A DNA stretch of 64,000 nucleotides from Chryseobacterium rhizosphaerae (GCF_003385455.1 NZ_QNUF01000019.1:31627-95626), one strand, 5' to 3'; shown: positions 44,889-54,898, numbered from the stretch's first letter. The notes: a model not told the origin generated them from the letters alone. Program-made: numbers and translations.

Positions 44889-45299
44889 CTATTGAGTCGG
44901 CATTTGAGAGATATCGGCATAGGTTATATTCCAGCCATGTCCGTCAAGATCCCAAAAAGAATTTTGGTACATCCATCCGTAATCCTGAGGTTCTTCATGT
45001 TGTGAGCATCCATTTTGCAAGGCAGTATTGACCACCTGATCAACCTCTTCACGGCTGTTGAGCCCCACAGCCACAAGAACCTGGCTTGTATTCTCTTTGG
45101 CAACAGGTTTATTGGTAAAAGTCTGGAAGTAGTCCTCTTTCAGAAACATAACATAGATATTGTCATCTTTCATTGCAACACACACCGCCTTATCATCTGA
45201 AAACTGTTCATTAATTTCAAAACCAAGTGTAGTCCAGAATTCTTTTGTTTTCTGTATGTCTTTTACCGGAAGGTTGACATAAATTTGATTGACTTTCAT
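44889..45299 (-). CDS. VOC-family protein, copy 2 of tandem pair
   Basis: 136 residues from the ATG at 45299. It shares with the 44317 product VNLPVKDIQKTKEFW, INEQFS, MFLKEDYFQTF and DLDGHGWNITYADISQ. VOC folds bind a divalent metal and act on small molecules; the ligand is unknown. It lies directly downstream of a Crp/Fnr-type regulator gene, with a perfect palindrome in the promoter between them. Confidence 0.86.
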   Translation of the reverse strand: MKVNQIYVNLPVKDIQKTKEFWTTLGFEINEQFSDDKAVCVAMKDDNIYVMFLKEDYFQTFTNKPVAKENTSQVLVAVGLNSREEVDQVVNTALQNGCSQHEEPQDYGWMYQNSFWDLDGHGWNITYADISQMPTQ

Positions 45300-45329
45300 T
45301 TTTGTAATTTTTAGTGTTAAACTTTTAAC

Positions 45330-45374
45330 CAAAATTACCAAGGTATGATGAAAATCAACTTGCCATAAGGCAAG
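45330..45374 (-). promoter_or_regulatory. Class-II-like Crp/Fnr promoter for VOC copy 2
   Basis: On the minus strand: CTTGCC-TTAT-GGCAAG (45359-45374), TTG (45356-45358), 18 nt, TAATTTTG (45330-45337). The palindrome centre (45366.5) is 33 bp from the centre of the -7 box, so it sits at about -40, where class II Crp-type activators bind. Confidence 0.6.
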
Positions 45375-45376
45375 AT

Positions 45377-45967
45377 TTAATTTTTCTTGGGATGGGAAAC
45401 CAATTCTTTACGAATACGACTTAAAGAAGTATCGGTAACCCCCAGATAGGAAGCAATCTGCTTTAAGGGAGCAAACTGGATAACCTTCGATTTTTGTTCC
45501 AGCAAATTCAGGTATCTTTTGGTAGCGGAAAGGGTAAACATTTCTACAGACCGCTGTTTATAGTCAAAAAGTTCTTTAGACATCCAGGATCTTCCCCATT
45601 CCCTGAGATTGGGAATTTTATGGAATAAGTCCTGAAAAGTATCGTAATCAAGCCTCCAACATTCGCAATCTGTAATACAAATGATGTTTTCCTGAGAAGG
45701 TATTCTCTGAAACAATGATAAAACCTCAATAATAACCTCATTCTCTACAAAGAAATGCGTAGTCACTTCATTCCCGTTGAAATCATTGACAAATGAACGT
45801 GCCAGGCCACTGTCTAAAATATAATATTCATTAGCCGTTTTTCCTTCTTGAAGAATGAAGTCTCCTTTTTGAAATGATGTTTTCTCATGGGCCTGAAATA
45901 TTTCTTCAAGCTCTTCATGAAGAAAAAAAGGAAAATCATAGCATGTTTCTAAGGCTTTATTGGTCAT
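45377..45967 (-). CDS. Crp/Fnr-family transcriptional regulator 1
   Basis: 196 residues. The cNMP-binding beta-roll covers about residues 20-115 (KGDFILQEGKTANEYYILDSGLAR). The C-terminal winged HTH covers about 150-190 (LKQIASYLGVTDTSLSRIRKEL). There are no FNR iron-sulfur cysteines, and the cAMP phosphate-binding R-x-A/S-A pattern is not evident, so the effector is unknown. The gene directly precedes VOC copy 2 on the same strand, and its probable binding site sits at the junction. Confidence 0.9.
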   Translation of the reverse strand: MTNKALETCYDFPFFLHEELEEIFQAHEKTSFQKGDFILQEGKTANEYYILDSGLARSFVNDFNGNEVTTHFFVENEVIIEVLSLFQRIPSQENIICITDCECWRLDYDTFQDLFHKIPNLREWGRSWMSKELFDYKQRSVEMFTLSATKRYLNLLEQKSKVIQFAPLKQIASYLGVTDTSLSRIRKELVSHPKKN

Positions 45968-46147
45968 CAGGTCAATTTTTTTTGAGTTTTAAAAATAAAT
46001 TTTTTAATCCAGTTAAAGATATAAATATTAAACAAATAAGAAAATTATTCATGAAAATCAATATATCACATTGAAATTAAAGACAATCGACAACAACTAA
46101 TAATTAAACAAATGTTCTAATTTTCATAAAACGTCTTATCAAATTAA
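45968..46147. other. Intergenic region upstream of the Crp/Fnr gene
   Basis: AT-rich; no gene, hairpin or clear promoter match recognised. It continues into the repeat element at 46148. Confidence 0.4.
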
Positions 46148-46195
46148 ACCACCCCGTCAAATCAAAGATTTGACACCCCTCCAGAGGAGGGGAAT
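46148..46195. repeat. Two-hairpin interspersed repeat (CCACCCCGTCAA type)
   Basis: ACCACCCCGTCAAATC ... GATTTGAC: GTCAAATC pairs with GATTTGAC (46156-46163/46167-46174). CCCCTCC pairs with GGAGGGG (46176-46182/46186-46192). A shortened copy occurs at 53556. Confidence 0.65.
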
Positions 46196-46276
46196 GCTTA
46201 TACCTTTAGGGGTCGTGTGGTATAAAATAAGCCATTTGTTAAATATCTGGGGAAGGGAGAGATGGTTTTCTTTTGC

Positions 46277-47482
46277 TTAAAATAAAGACAGCTGAATCGG
46301 TTTGTTCGGTTTTGGAGCATCACCAAAAACAGTTTTCCCTCCAAAACGCCAGGAGTTTTGTCTTTCTTCTTCAATAACCTGCTGAATATCAAAATCGGGA
46401 GTAAAGTCTTTTTCTGCTGATGTTACAATCTGGTGGAGTTTATGTAGAGAATTTAATTTGTCTGAGTTTCCAAGCTTTGACTTCTCTATTCCTTTTTTAA
46501 GAATATTGATACTTTCGTCATAAGTTTTCGTAGGTACAGGAAAAGGATGCCCATCTTTACCTCCGTGGGCAAAAGAAAACCTTGCAGGATCAGAAAATCT
46601 TGCCGGTGCCCCATGAATCACTTCACTCACTAATGCCAGTGACTGCATCGTTCTCGGACCGACACCTTCCAGCATCAGCAGATCTTCAAAATTTTGTGGC
46701 TGCTGCTCACGGGTTATGTACAAAAGAGCGCCCAGCCGTCTCAAATCAACATCAGAAGCCTGTACATCATGATGGGCAGGAAGAATCAGTCTTGAAAAGT
46801 CTTTCATCACATCTACAGAGTCGGTATGGGAAATGTCCAGAATTCCTTTTCTGTTTTCCGAAGCTTCGGAATCGGTAAGGTTAAGGATTTTCCCTCTTGA
46901 AATACCATTAATTCCGGTATGGGGTTCTTCTACAAATGATTTGACATTTTCCGAGTGCCAATGGTATCGTCTTGCCGTTCCGTCAGACTCATGCATTCCC
47001 TGCTGAATCACACTCCAGTTTCCGTTATCCGAGAGCACAAAATTATGCAGATACAGCTGATATCCATCCTGTATGGCGGTATTGTCAACCTTTGCTGAAA
47101 GTTTACTGGCTCTTACCAGCTCTGTTCCATTCAAACCGGTCTTATCAGCAATACGAATCAGCTCAGAGGGAGTTTCTCTTGACAGTTTCCCTTTACCTCC
47201 ACAGATATAAATTCCCAGGGATTGAGAGTTGGGGTTAATAGAGCGTTTCAAAGCTCCCATAACGGAAGTGGTAATTCCTGAAGAATGCCAGTCCATTCCC
47301 ATCACCGCTCCAAAACTTTGAAACCAGAACGGGTCTGCCAAACGGCGGAGAACTTCATCTTTACCATAATCCATCAGGATCACCTCAATAATGGAAAGCC
47401 CGAGAACAGACATCCGTTCGTATAACCATGGCGGTACTTTGCCATAGTGAAGAGGTAGATCTGCTGTTCCTGAACGTTTCAT
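46277..47482 (-). CDS. DUF763 protein with helix-hairpin-helix
   Basis: 401 residues, cytoplasmic. The N-terminal block MKRSGTADLPLHYGKVPPWL and the ISRG/AIQDG-type segments match DUF763, a family known mainly from archaea and some bacteria. Around residue 260 a helix-hairpin-helix (LLMLEGVGPRTMQSLALVSEV) suggests DNA or RNA contact. No catalytic residues are established. It is a single gene. Confidence 0.88.
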   Translation of the reverse strand: MKRSGTADLPLHYGKVPPWLYERMSVLGLSIIEVILMDYGKDEVLRRLADPFWFQSFGAVMGMDWHSSGITTSVMGALKRSINPNSQSLGIYICGGKGKLSRETPSELIRIADKTGLNGTELVRASKLSAKVDNTAIQDGYQLYLHNFVLSDNGNWSVIQQGMHESDGTARRYHWHSENVKSFVEEPHTGINGISRGKILNLTDSEASENRKGILDISHTDSVDVMKDFSRLILPAHHDVQASDVDLRRLGALLYITREQQPQNFEDLLMLEGVGPRTMQSLALVSEVIHGAPARFSDPARFSFAHGGKDGHPFPVPTKTYDESINILKKGIEKSKLGNSDKLNSLHKLHQIVTSAEKDFTPDFDIQQVIEEERQNSWRFGGKTVFGDAPKPNKPIQLSLF

Positions 47483-47617
47483 TTTTGATTAAAAAACAAA
47501 GTTAGTTTTAATATTCTAAATGGGTCATGATTTGAATCAACATTAAATAAAGCATAAAAGATTGTCCATTCATATTTTTTTATGATTTTTGTATCGTTTC
47601 AATACCAACCCACTATT

Positions 47618-48199
47618 ATGAAAAAACTTTTACTATTTCTATGTGTTGCCTTGCTATCTGCCTGCCAAAGTAAAAAAGAAGAATCAACCAATGCAGAAGG
47701 TCTTAAAAAAATGAGAGAGGAATGGCTCAAAAACAGATTGGACTTTTTTCAGGCTGCTAAACCCCAATATTTTTCAGCTAAGACAATTAACGGGCAGCCA
47801 TTCAATTCAAAGGATTATCAGGGGAAAAACCTTCTGATCTTCATTTACAGTAAAACATTTCTTAAAAAAGATCCTAATGCAAGTTATAATATGGTGGATG
47901 ATTTTAATGGAATCTATACCCACTACAAAGATAATGTAGGCGTTATAGGAATTTTGGAAGGACTTGTAGAAACAGATAAGGAACTTCAGCAGATCTTCCA
48001 TGATGCCAGTTTTCCATTTGAACAAATAGATAATACGCAATCTCCCAGCAAACAGGAACAGCTGAAATATAATATCTACTGTACTCCGGCTAAAATACTG
48101 ATTGATTCCAACGGAAAAGTGATCCATTCCAGCTGTGGTGGAGCTACAGATGAAGAGCTTATACGAAAGTTAGACAGCATTAAAGGGGCTCAAAAATAA
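47618..48199 (+). CDS. Lipoprotein with thioredoxin-like fold lacking CxxC
   Basis: 193 residues from the ATG at 47618 (an ATG at 47582 would precede the signal peptide). The lipobox is LLSA-C. The mature part looks like a TlpA/AhpC-type thioredoxin fold (PQYFSAKTINGQPFNSKDYQG; Y-N-I-Y-C-T-P-A-K-I-L-I-D; G-K-V-I), with single cysteines and no CxxC at the usual position. A redox role is uncertain; it could be a structural or binding relative. It is convergent with the VOC gene, whose stop is 6 bp away. Confidence 0.78.
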   Translation: MKKLLLFLCVALLSACQSKKEESTNAEGLKKMREEWLKNRLDFFQAAKPQYFSAKTINGQPFNSKDYQGKNLLIFIYSKTFLKKDPNASYNMVDDFNGIYTHYKDNVGVIGILEGLVETDKELQQIFHDASFPFEQIDNTQSPSKQEQLKYNIYCTPAKILIDSNGKVIHSSCGGATDEELIRKLDSIKGAQK

Positions 48200-48205
48200 G
48201 CGCTA

Positions 48206-48610
48206 TCAATCAATTGAATACAACGGTAAAGCACCATGCTTTTTTTCATCAAATTCCTCATTGAAAATAATTTTATTCCCAAAGGGGTCATTGACGGTAA
48301 AAGAAATGGCATTGTAGAAGGTCTTTTCAAGGCCCGGACGATTGTATTTGTAATTTTTAGCGAGCAGCTCTTTGTGATATTCAGGGACTCCTTCTCCCCA
48401 GATAAAAACACTGCTTCCGGGAGTTCCATCCCCATGGTGTTCACTCAAATGAAGAATAATATTGTCTTTTTTCACCTCCATATAAACGGGTGTATTTTCT
48501 TCAAAATGATGTTCCCATACGATTTCAAAGCCCATCCAACCGATGTAAAATTCCAGGGTTTTCTGATAATCAAAAATTCTGAGAATAGGAATAACCTGTT
48601 TTGCATTCAT
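48206..48610 (-). CDS. Glyoxalase-superfamily (bleomycin-resistance-like) protein
   Basis: 134 residues. It opens VIPILRIFDYQKTLEFYIGWMGF and contains LHLSEHHGDGTPGSSVFI and FTVNDPFGNKIIFNEEF. This pattern is that of the small bleomycin-resistance/glyoxalase superfamily that sequesters or modifies small molecules. Actual drug resistance cannot be concluded from sequence. It is a single gene. Confidence 0.86.
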   Translation of the reverse strand: MNAKQVIPILRIFDYQKTLEFYIGWMGFEIVWEHHFEENTPVYMEVKKDNIILHLSEHHGDGTPGSSVFIWGEGVPEYHKELLAKNYKYNRPGLEKTFYNAISFTVNDPFGNKIIFNEEFDEKKHGALPLYSID

Positions 48611-48660
48611 GATATCAATTAATTAAATATTTATGTGGATTTTGGAAATTATTTTTAAGT

Positions 48661-48715
48661 TTTGGCTAAAGCCAAATGATAGTTTATTTTTTATGAAAGC
48701 GGACTAAAGTCCGCT
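48661..48715. repeat. Twin-hairpin intergenic repeat, CTAAAG core (copy 1)
   Basis: TTTGGCT-AA-AGCCAAA (48661-48676) and GCGGACT-AA-AGTCCGC (48699-48714), joined by a T-rich spacer. A related arrangement occurs at 59987-60044. Confidence 0.65.
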
Positions 48716-48738
48716 CCTATTGAATAATATGCTTTATT

Positions 48739-49086
48739 TTATTGGTGAGAAAGAATATTAATCAGTTTTCCAAACGGGTCTTTTACAAAGAATCTCCGGA
48801 CTCCCCAATCTTCATTGGTCAATTCATACGGTATTTCAAATCCTGCCAGGCGCATCTTCGTATAAATGCTGTCTACGTCCTCCACTTCTATGGATAGATC
48901 AGGAACTTCGGTATTATTTCCACCTTGTTCCGCAAAACTGATCTGAACTTTTGCTTCTTCTTCATTTCCAAAAGTTTTGATCCAGCCATGATCCATCAAA
49001 ACATCAAGCTCTAAAATATCCTGATAAAAATGACTGGCTTTTGATACCTCATCTGTTTTTATATTGACTACGATTCTTTTGACCAT
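48739..49086 (-). CDS. VOC-family protein
   Basis: 115 residues. Pattern: NIKTDEVSKASHFYQDILELDVLMDHGWIKTF (in part), VEDVDSIYTKM, RRFFVKDPFGKLINILSHQ. This is the compact glyoxalase/dioxygenase-fold type. Metal ligands are plausible but not certain. It precedes the terminator hairpin that ends the upstream hydrolase gene. Confidence 0.85.
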   Translation of the reverse strand: MVKRIVVNIKTDEVSKASHFYQDILELDVLMDHGWIKTFGNEEEAKVQISFAEQGGNNTEVPDLSIEVEDVDSIYTKMRLAGFEIPYELTNEDWGVRRFFVKDPFGKLINILSHQ

Positions 49087-49101
49087 ACTGTATCATTTAA
49101 A

Positions 49102-49139
49102 AAAGCCCTGTGAAATTACATAAAATTTCACAGGGCTTT
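49102..49139 (-). terminator. Strong hairpin terminator
   Basis: AAAGCCCTGTGAAATT (49102-49117) pairs with AATTTCACAGGGCTTT (49124-49139), a 16-bp stem with a short loop. It ends the alpha/beta hydrolase transcript. Confidence 0.8.
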
Positions 49140-49164
49140 ACAAGATTTTTATAGGTATTTGTCT

Positions 49165-49854
49165 TTAGAGTGAAGAAGCAGCTTCCAAAATCAATTCGGT
49201 AACTTCTTTAGGATGTGAAGCTAATGAGGCATGTCCTGCATCTAACGTAATTATTTTCTTTGGCTGAAGTCTTTCTGCCATTTCCTTCTCTGTTTCTGCC
49301 GGAATCATATGATCTTTTGAGGAGATCTGATACCAGCTAGGTTTTGTTTTCCATGCCGGTTCTCCGGCAATGTCTCCGAAACACTGTCCATGAATAGGTT
49401 TTTGTGACAATGCCATTACCAAAGCCTTTTCGTCATCAAGATCCTGGCAAAAAGCAGATTGAAATTCATCATACTTAATCCACAGGAAACCTTTACTGTC
49501 TGGGTAAATACTTGCTCCACCCGGAGATTCCCTTCTTCCTAAAAGAGATCCTAAACTGTCTCCTGCATCCGGAGCAAAAGCGGCGATATAAACCAGCCCG
49601 GCGACTTTATCATGGTTTCCGGCACCTGAAATCACAGCACCTCCATAAGAATGCCCTACCAAAAGCACTTTCCCTTCCTGGGCATCTATAAGGTCCTTTG
49701 TCTTATTGATATCATCCTGTAACGAAGTTAAAGGATTTTGAACACTTCTCACTTTGTATCCTGCTTTTACCAAAGAAGGAATAACATACTGCCAGTGTGA
49801 GCCATCTCCCCAGGCTCCGTGTACCAAAATAATGGTTAGATCTTTCTGTTCCAT
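49165..49854 (-). CDS. Alpha/beta hydrolase downstream of Crp/Fnr regulator 2
   Basis: 229 residues. HGAWGDGSHW near the N-terminus, nucleophile Ser69 in VGHSYGG, and late His in LDAGHASL. This is the salicylate-esterase/HNL-like group of short alpha/beta hydrolases, without signal peptide. The upstream neighbour is a Crp/Fnr regulator on the same strand, and the promoter between them carries a palindrome. Confidence 0.88.
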   Translation of the reverse strand: MEQKDLTIILVHGAWGDGSHWQYVIPSLVKAGYKVRSVQNPLTSLQDDINKTKDLIDAQEGKVLLVGHSYGGAVISGAGNHDKVAGLVYIAAFAPDAGDSLGSLLGRRESPGGASIYPDSKGFLWIKYDEFQSAFCQDLDDEKALVMALSQKPIHGQCFGDIAGEPAWKTKPSWYQISSKDHMIPAETEKEMAERLQPKKIITLDAGHASLASHPKEVTELILEAASSL

Positions 49855-49880
49855 AATGATTATTTAAAATTTGATGATTG

Positions 49881-49924
49881 TAAAGCTACGTGCTAAAATC
49901 TCAAAGGACGTTAACTTAAGTTAA
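49881..49924 (-). promoter_or_regulatory. Class-II-like Crp/Fnr promoter for alpha/beta hydrolase
   Basis: TTAAC-TTAA-GTTAA (49911-49924, perfect palindrome, overlapping the regulator's stop codon) and a -7-like TAGCTTTA on the minus strand (49881-49888). The centre-to-centre distance is 33 bp, the same as at 45330-45374. Confidence 0.55.
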
Positions 49925-50493
49925 TTAACAATCCTACTTCTTATCCGGCTAAGAGACTGCTCTGTTACTCCCAGATAACTGGCAATATGTTTCTGGGCTA
50001 TTTTCTGAAACAGAAGGGGTTCTTTTTTCAAAAGATTTAAATATCTGTTTTCGGGAGAATAGCATAACAAATCATCAATTCTTTTTTTGGCATCCAAATA
50101 AATTTTTTCACTCATTACACGTCCAAATTGCTGCCAATATGCTTCTTTTTCATATAAAGATTTAAGATCCTCTTTTCTTAAAAGCAAAATTTCACAGTCT
50201 TCCAATGCCTGAATATTCATATTGGAAACGGTATCACAGAGAATACTTTCATAATCTGTAAAAAACTCATTTTCAAAATAAAATCCGAAATTGATCTCCC
50301 GGCCCTGATCATTGATATAAAAGCACCTTATCGTTCCTTTTTTGATAAAGCCTAAGTATTTACATTTTTCACCCTGTTTCAGAAAAAAATCAGATTTTAA
50401 AAGCTGTGTATGTTTAAGCAGGGCATAAAATTCTTCGAAATGCTCCCGATCTACCTGAAACAGTTCTCCATATTTTTTGTAATGATCCAACAT
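49921..50493 (-). CDS. Crp/Fnr-family transcriptional regulator 2
   Basis: 190 residues from the ATG at 50493 (an ATG at 50532 is also in frame). cNMP-like beta-roll at about 25-110 (KQGEKCKYLGFIKKGTIRCFYI); C-terminal HTH KHIASYLGVTEQSLSRIRSRIV. No FNR-type cysteine cluster. It is paralogous to the 45377 regulator and arranged the same way, with its target immediately downstream. Confidence 0.9.
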   Translation of the reverse strand: MLDHYKKYGELFQVDREHFEEFYALLKHTQLLKSDFFLKQGEKCKYLGFIKKGTIRCFYINDQGREINFGFYFENEFFTDYESILCDTVSNMNIQALEDCEILLLRKEDLKSLYEKEAYWQQFGRVMSEKIYLDAKKRIDDLLCYSPENRYLNLLKKEPLLFQKIAQKHIASYLGVTEQSLSRIRSRIVN

Positions 50494-50522
50494 AATCTGT
50501 TTGTGTTTTTTATATCTAAAAA

Positions 50523-50552
50523 AGCCTTGCAAAAAATTATTTTCACAAGGCT
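50523..50552 (-). terminator. tpx terminator
   Basis: AGCCTTG (50523-50529) pairs with CAAGGCT (50546-50552), followed on the minus strand by T6. Confidence 0.7.
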
Positions 50553-50582
50553 GTTACAAGTATTTTATTCCTGTTGTTTATT

Positions 50583-51083
50583 TTATTGGTTTAATGCTGT
50601 AAGTGCTGCATTATAATTAGGCTCATCAGCAATCTCTGAAACCTGCTCCGTATATACCACTTTATTGTTTTCGTCTGCAACGATTACTGCACGGCTTAAA
50701 AGTCCTTTCAAAGGAGAATCAGTAATGGTTACTTCATAATCATCACCAAAGCTGCTTCTGAAATCTGAAAGGGTTTCCACGTTATTTAATCCTTCAGCAG
50801 CACAGAATCTTCCTAAGGCAAAAGGAAGGTCTTTTGAAATATTAATCACTACCGTATTATCTAATTTTGAAGCTTCTTCGTTGAATTTTCTGCTGGAAGC
50901 GGCACAAGTTGGCGTGTCAATACTTGGGAAAATATTGAAGACTTTCTTCTTTCCTTCAAAGGTTTCAAGTGTTTTTACATTTAACCCGGAGTCTACCAAA
51001 GCGAAATCTTTGATTGTGGTTCCTACTGACGGTAATGTTCCTATTGTGTGTACTTCGTTTCCTTTTAAAGTAATGGTTGACAT
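50583..51083 (-). CDS. tpx: Thiol peroxidase
   Basis: 166 residues from the ATG at 51083 (MSTITLKGN), which matches family length; an upstream ATG at 51107 adds a basic, unneeded extension. The peroxidatic Cys60 is in DTPTCAASSRKF and the resolving Cys94 is in GRFCAAEGL, the atypical 2-Cys Tpx pattern. It reduces hydrogen and alkyl peroxides with thioredoxin. It is divergent from icd. Confidence 0.95.
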   Translation of the reverse strand: MSTITLKGNEVHTIGTLPSVGTTIKDFALVDSGLNVKTLETFEGKKKVFNIFPSIDTPTCAASSRKFNEEASKLDNTVVINISKDLPFALGRFCAAEGLNNVETLSDFRSSFGDDYEVTITDSPLKGLLSRAVIVADENNKVVYTEQVSEIADEPNYNAALTALNQ

Positions 51084-51207
51084 AATTTTATTTTTAAAGT
51101 TTTTCAAATTTAATCAAAATAGATTTTTTTTCAATTTAATAAAGGTTAAATTAATCTTAAAGTGAAAAAACTCAGTATAGGAGTAAGTCCCAAAATTAAA
51201 TTTTAAC

Positions 51208-51215
51208 TAAATTTG
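51208..51215 (+). promoter_or_regulatory. icd -7 promoter element
   Basis: TAAATTTG, an exact TAnnTTTG, 36 bp before the ATG at 51251. Confidence 0.5.
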
Positions 51216-51226
51216 TAGAACTATAA

Positions 51227-53470
<2,244 letters not shown>

Positions 53471-53489
53471 TTTCTGATATAATATAAAT

Positions 53490-53526
53490 AAGAAAGCTCC
53501 TTTTTCAAAAGGGGCTTTCTTGTTTT
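53490..53526 (+). terminator. icd terminator
   Basis: AAGAAAGCTCC faces GGGGCTTTCTT (one G-U pair) around a TTTTTCAAAA loop region, followed by GTTTTTGG. Confidence 0.75.
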
Positions 53527-53555
53527 TGGCCTATTCATTAAAAGATATACCGAAA

Positions 53556-53580
53556 ACCACCCCGTCAAGAGGAGGGAAAT
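53556..53580. repeat. Shortened copy of the CCACCCCGTCAA repeat
   Basis: ACCACCCCGTCAA is joined directly to GAGGAGGGAAAT. Compared with 46148-46195, the inner arm (about 23 nt) is missing. Confidence 0.55.
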
Positions 53581-53638
53581 ATTGACCATATATTTATTCA
53601 TCAAAGTCAACGTATCCCTAATCCCTGCCACCTCTCAC

Positions 53639-53974
53639 CTACCTATCCTCCACAATCACTCTCCTGTGCTCTCTCCCCCAGTTTATCATTTCCTGGATTA
53701 TATTTCCAAAAGTTCTGCAATATTCTGTGGGCTCATATTCAATCAGTACGGGAGTTTCCGGGTAGACATTGCGCTTTACCAGTTTATTCAGTTCCATATC
53801 TTTAAGTTCTTTTGAAAGCATTCTTGTGGTAATTCCGGGAATGCTTCTTTCAATTTCCCGAAAGCGTCTGTTCCCATTACAAATTGAGTTGATGACGGGA
53901 ATTCTCCATTTTCCTCCAATAAAATAAAGGGTATCCTGAAGGGCTCTTAATTCTTCTGTCTGATCTCTTTCCAT
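53639..53974 (-). CDS. HxlR-family winged-helix regulator
   Basis: 111 residues from the ATG at 53974 (an ATG at 53998 is also possible and would overlap the operator less favourably). Core: LYFIGGKWRIPVINSICNGNRRFREIERSIPGITTRMLSKELKDMEL, then the wing. No cysteine appears near the N-terminus of the domain, unlike classic redox/HypR-type members. It is divergent from the SDR gene and probably represses it. Confidence 0.88.
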   Translation of the reverse strand: MERDQTEELRALQDTLYFIGGKWRIPVINSICNGNRRFREIERSIPGITTRMLSKELKDMELNKLVKRNVYPETPVLIEYEPTEYCRTFGNIIQEMINWGREHRRVIVEDR

Positions 53975-54007
53975 AAGTGCAAAGTTAAGTGATATCATGA
54001 ATGATAC

Positions 54008-54060
54008 TGGTATACTCTGTGATACTGGTTACAAAAGTATACCAAATTGAAATAACTTTG
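54008..54060. promoter_or_regulatory. Divergent HxlR/SDR operator-promoter
   Basis: TGGTATACT (54008-54016) and AGTATACCA (54036-54044) are a perfect inverted repeat. GATACTGGTTAC between them repeats the half-site. TAACTTTG (54053-54060) is an exact -7 box for the SDR gene. HxlR proteins bind this kind of TA-centred repeat, so direct control of the SDR gene is likely. Confidence 0.55.
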
Positions 54061-54076
54061 TCAAAAATTGTAAGAA

Positions 54077-54823
54077 ATGAAAAAAATGAACAACAAATTA
54101 GCGATAGTAACAGGTGGAAACAGCGGAATCGGATACGCTGCTGCAAAAGAACTTATTTCACAAGGAGCCACAGTCATCATTACAGGAAGAAGAAAAGAAG
54201 CTGTTGAAAAAGCAGCTTTAGAACTTGGAGCAATTCCTTTCATTGCAGACCAGGCCAACCTTCACGACATTGATTTGCTAAAAAAAGAAGTTGAACAACA
54301 ATTCGGAAAGGTAGATATTTTATTTATCAATGCAGGAATTACAGGAAGCATGGCTCTGATTGAAAATATGGATGTCCACAACTTTGATGAGGTGATGAAT
54401 ATCAATTTCAGGGGAGCTTACTTTACCTTAAGCAAATTCATTCCTATACTCACCGATGGAGCTTCTGTCATCATGTTATCATCTATTGTAGCCTCCACCT
54501 ACAAACCCAACAGCTCTGTATATCAGGCAAGCAAAGCTGCACTTAATTCAATTACAAAAACTGCGGCAGCAGAGCTGGCTCCAAGGAAAATCAGAGTCAA
54601 CATCATCAGCCCCGGCCCTATAAATACAGATATTATGAGCAAGGCTGGACTAGATGAGGAAACTTTAAAGAATCTCAACAGCCACCTGATCAATGAAATT
54701 CCACTGAAAAAAATGGGGACCGCAGAGGAAGTGGCAAAATGGGTTACCTATTTATCTGATCCTGAGGTTTCCGGATTTATTACCGGAACGGAGATCGTGA
54801 TAGATGGAGGGATCACTTTATAA
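54077..54823 (+). CDS. SDR-family oxidoreductase
   Basis: 248 residues. NAD(P) motif TGGNSGIG (12-19), NAG in INAGITG, and the catalytic set Ser136, Tyr149 and Lys153 (SSVYQASKAAL). The C-terminal GTEIVIDGG matches the family. Substrate not determined. It is divergent from the HxlR regulator, and a strong terminator follows at 54839. Confidence 0.93.
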   Translation: MKKMNNKLAIVTGGNSGIGYAAAKELISQGATVIITGRRKEAVEKAALELGAIPFIADQANLHDIDLLKKEVEQQFGKVDILFINAGITGSMALIENMDVHNFDEVMNINFRGAYFTLSKFIPILTDGASVIMLSSIVASTYKPNSSVYQASKAALNSITKTAAAELAPRKIRVNIISPGPINTDIMSKAGLDEETLKNLNSHLINEIPLKKMGTAEEVAKWVTYLSDPEVSGFITGTEIVIDGGITL

Positions 54824-54838
54824 GCTTTCAGTTTTTAC

Positions 54839-54872
54839 ATACCGGCAATCATAATATATTGCCGGTATTTTT
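54839..54872 (+). terminator. SDR terminator
   Basis: ATACCGGCAAT (54839-54849) pairs with ATTGCCGGTAT (54858-54868) and is followed by TTTTTA. Confidence 0.8.
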
Positions 54873-54898
54873 ATGTTGAATTTTTCAGACTTTAAAAT

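Noticed and set aside
53582..53815. 77-residue + strand frame after icd
   Set aside because: Mostly antisense to the HxlR gene; no start context.
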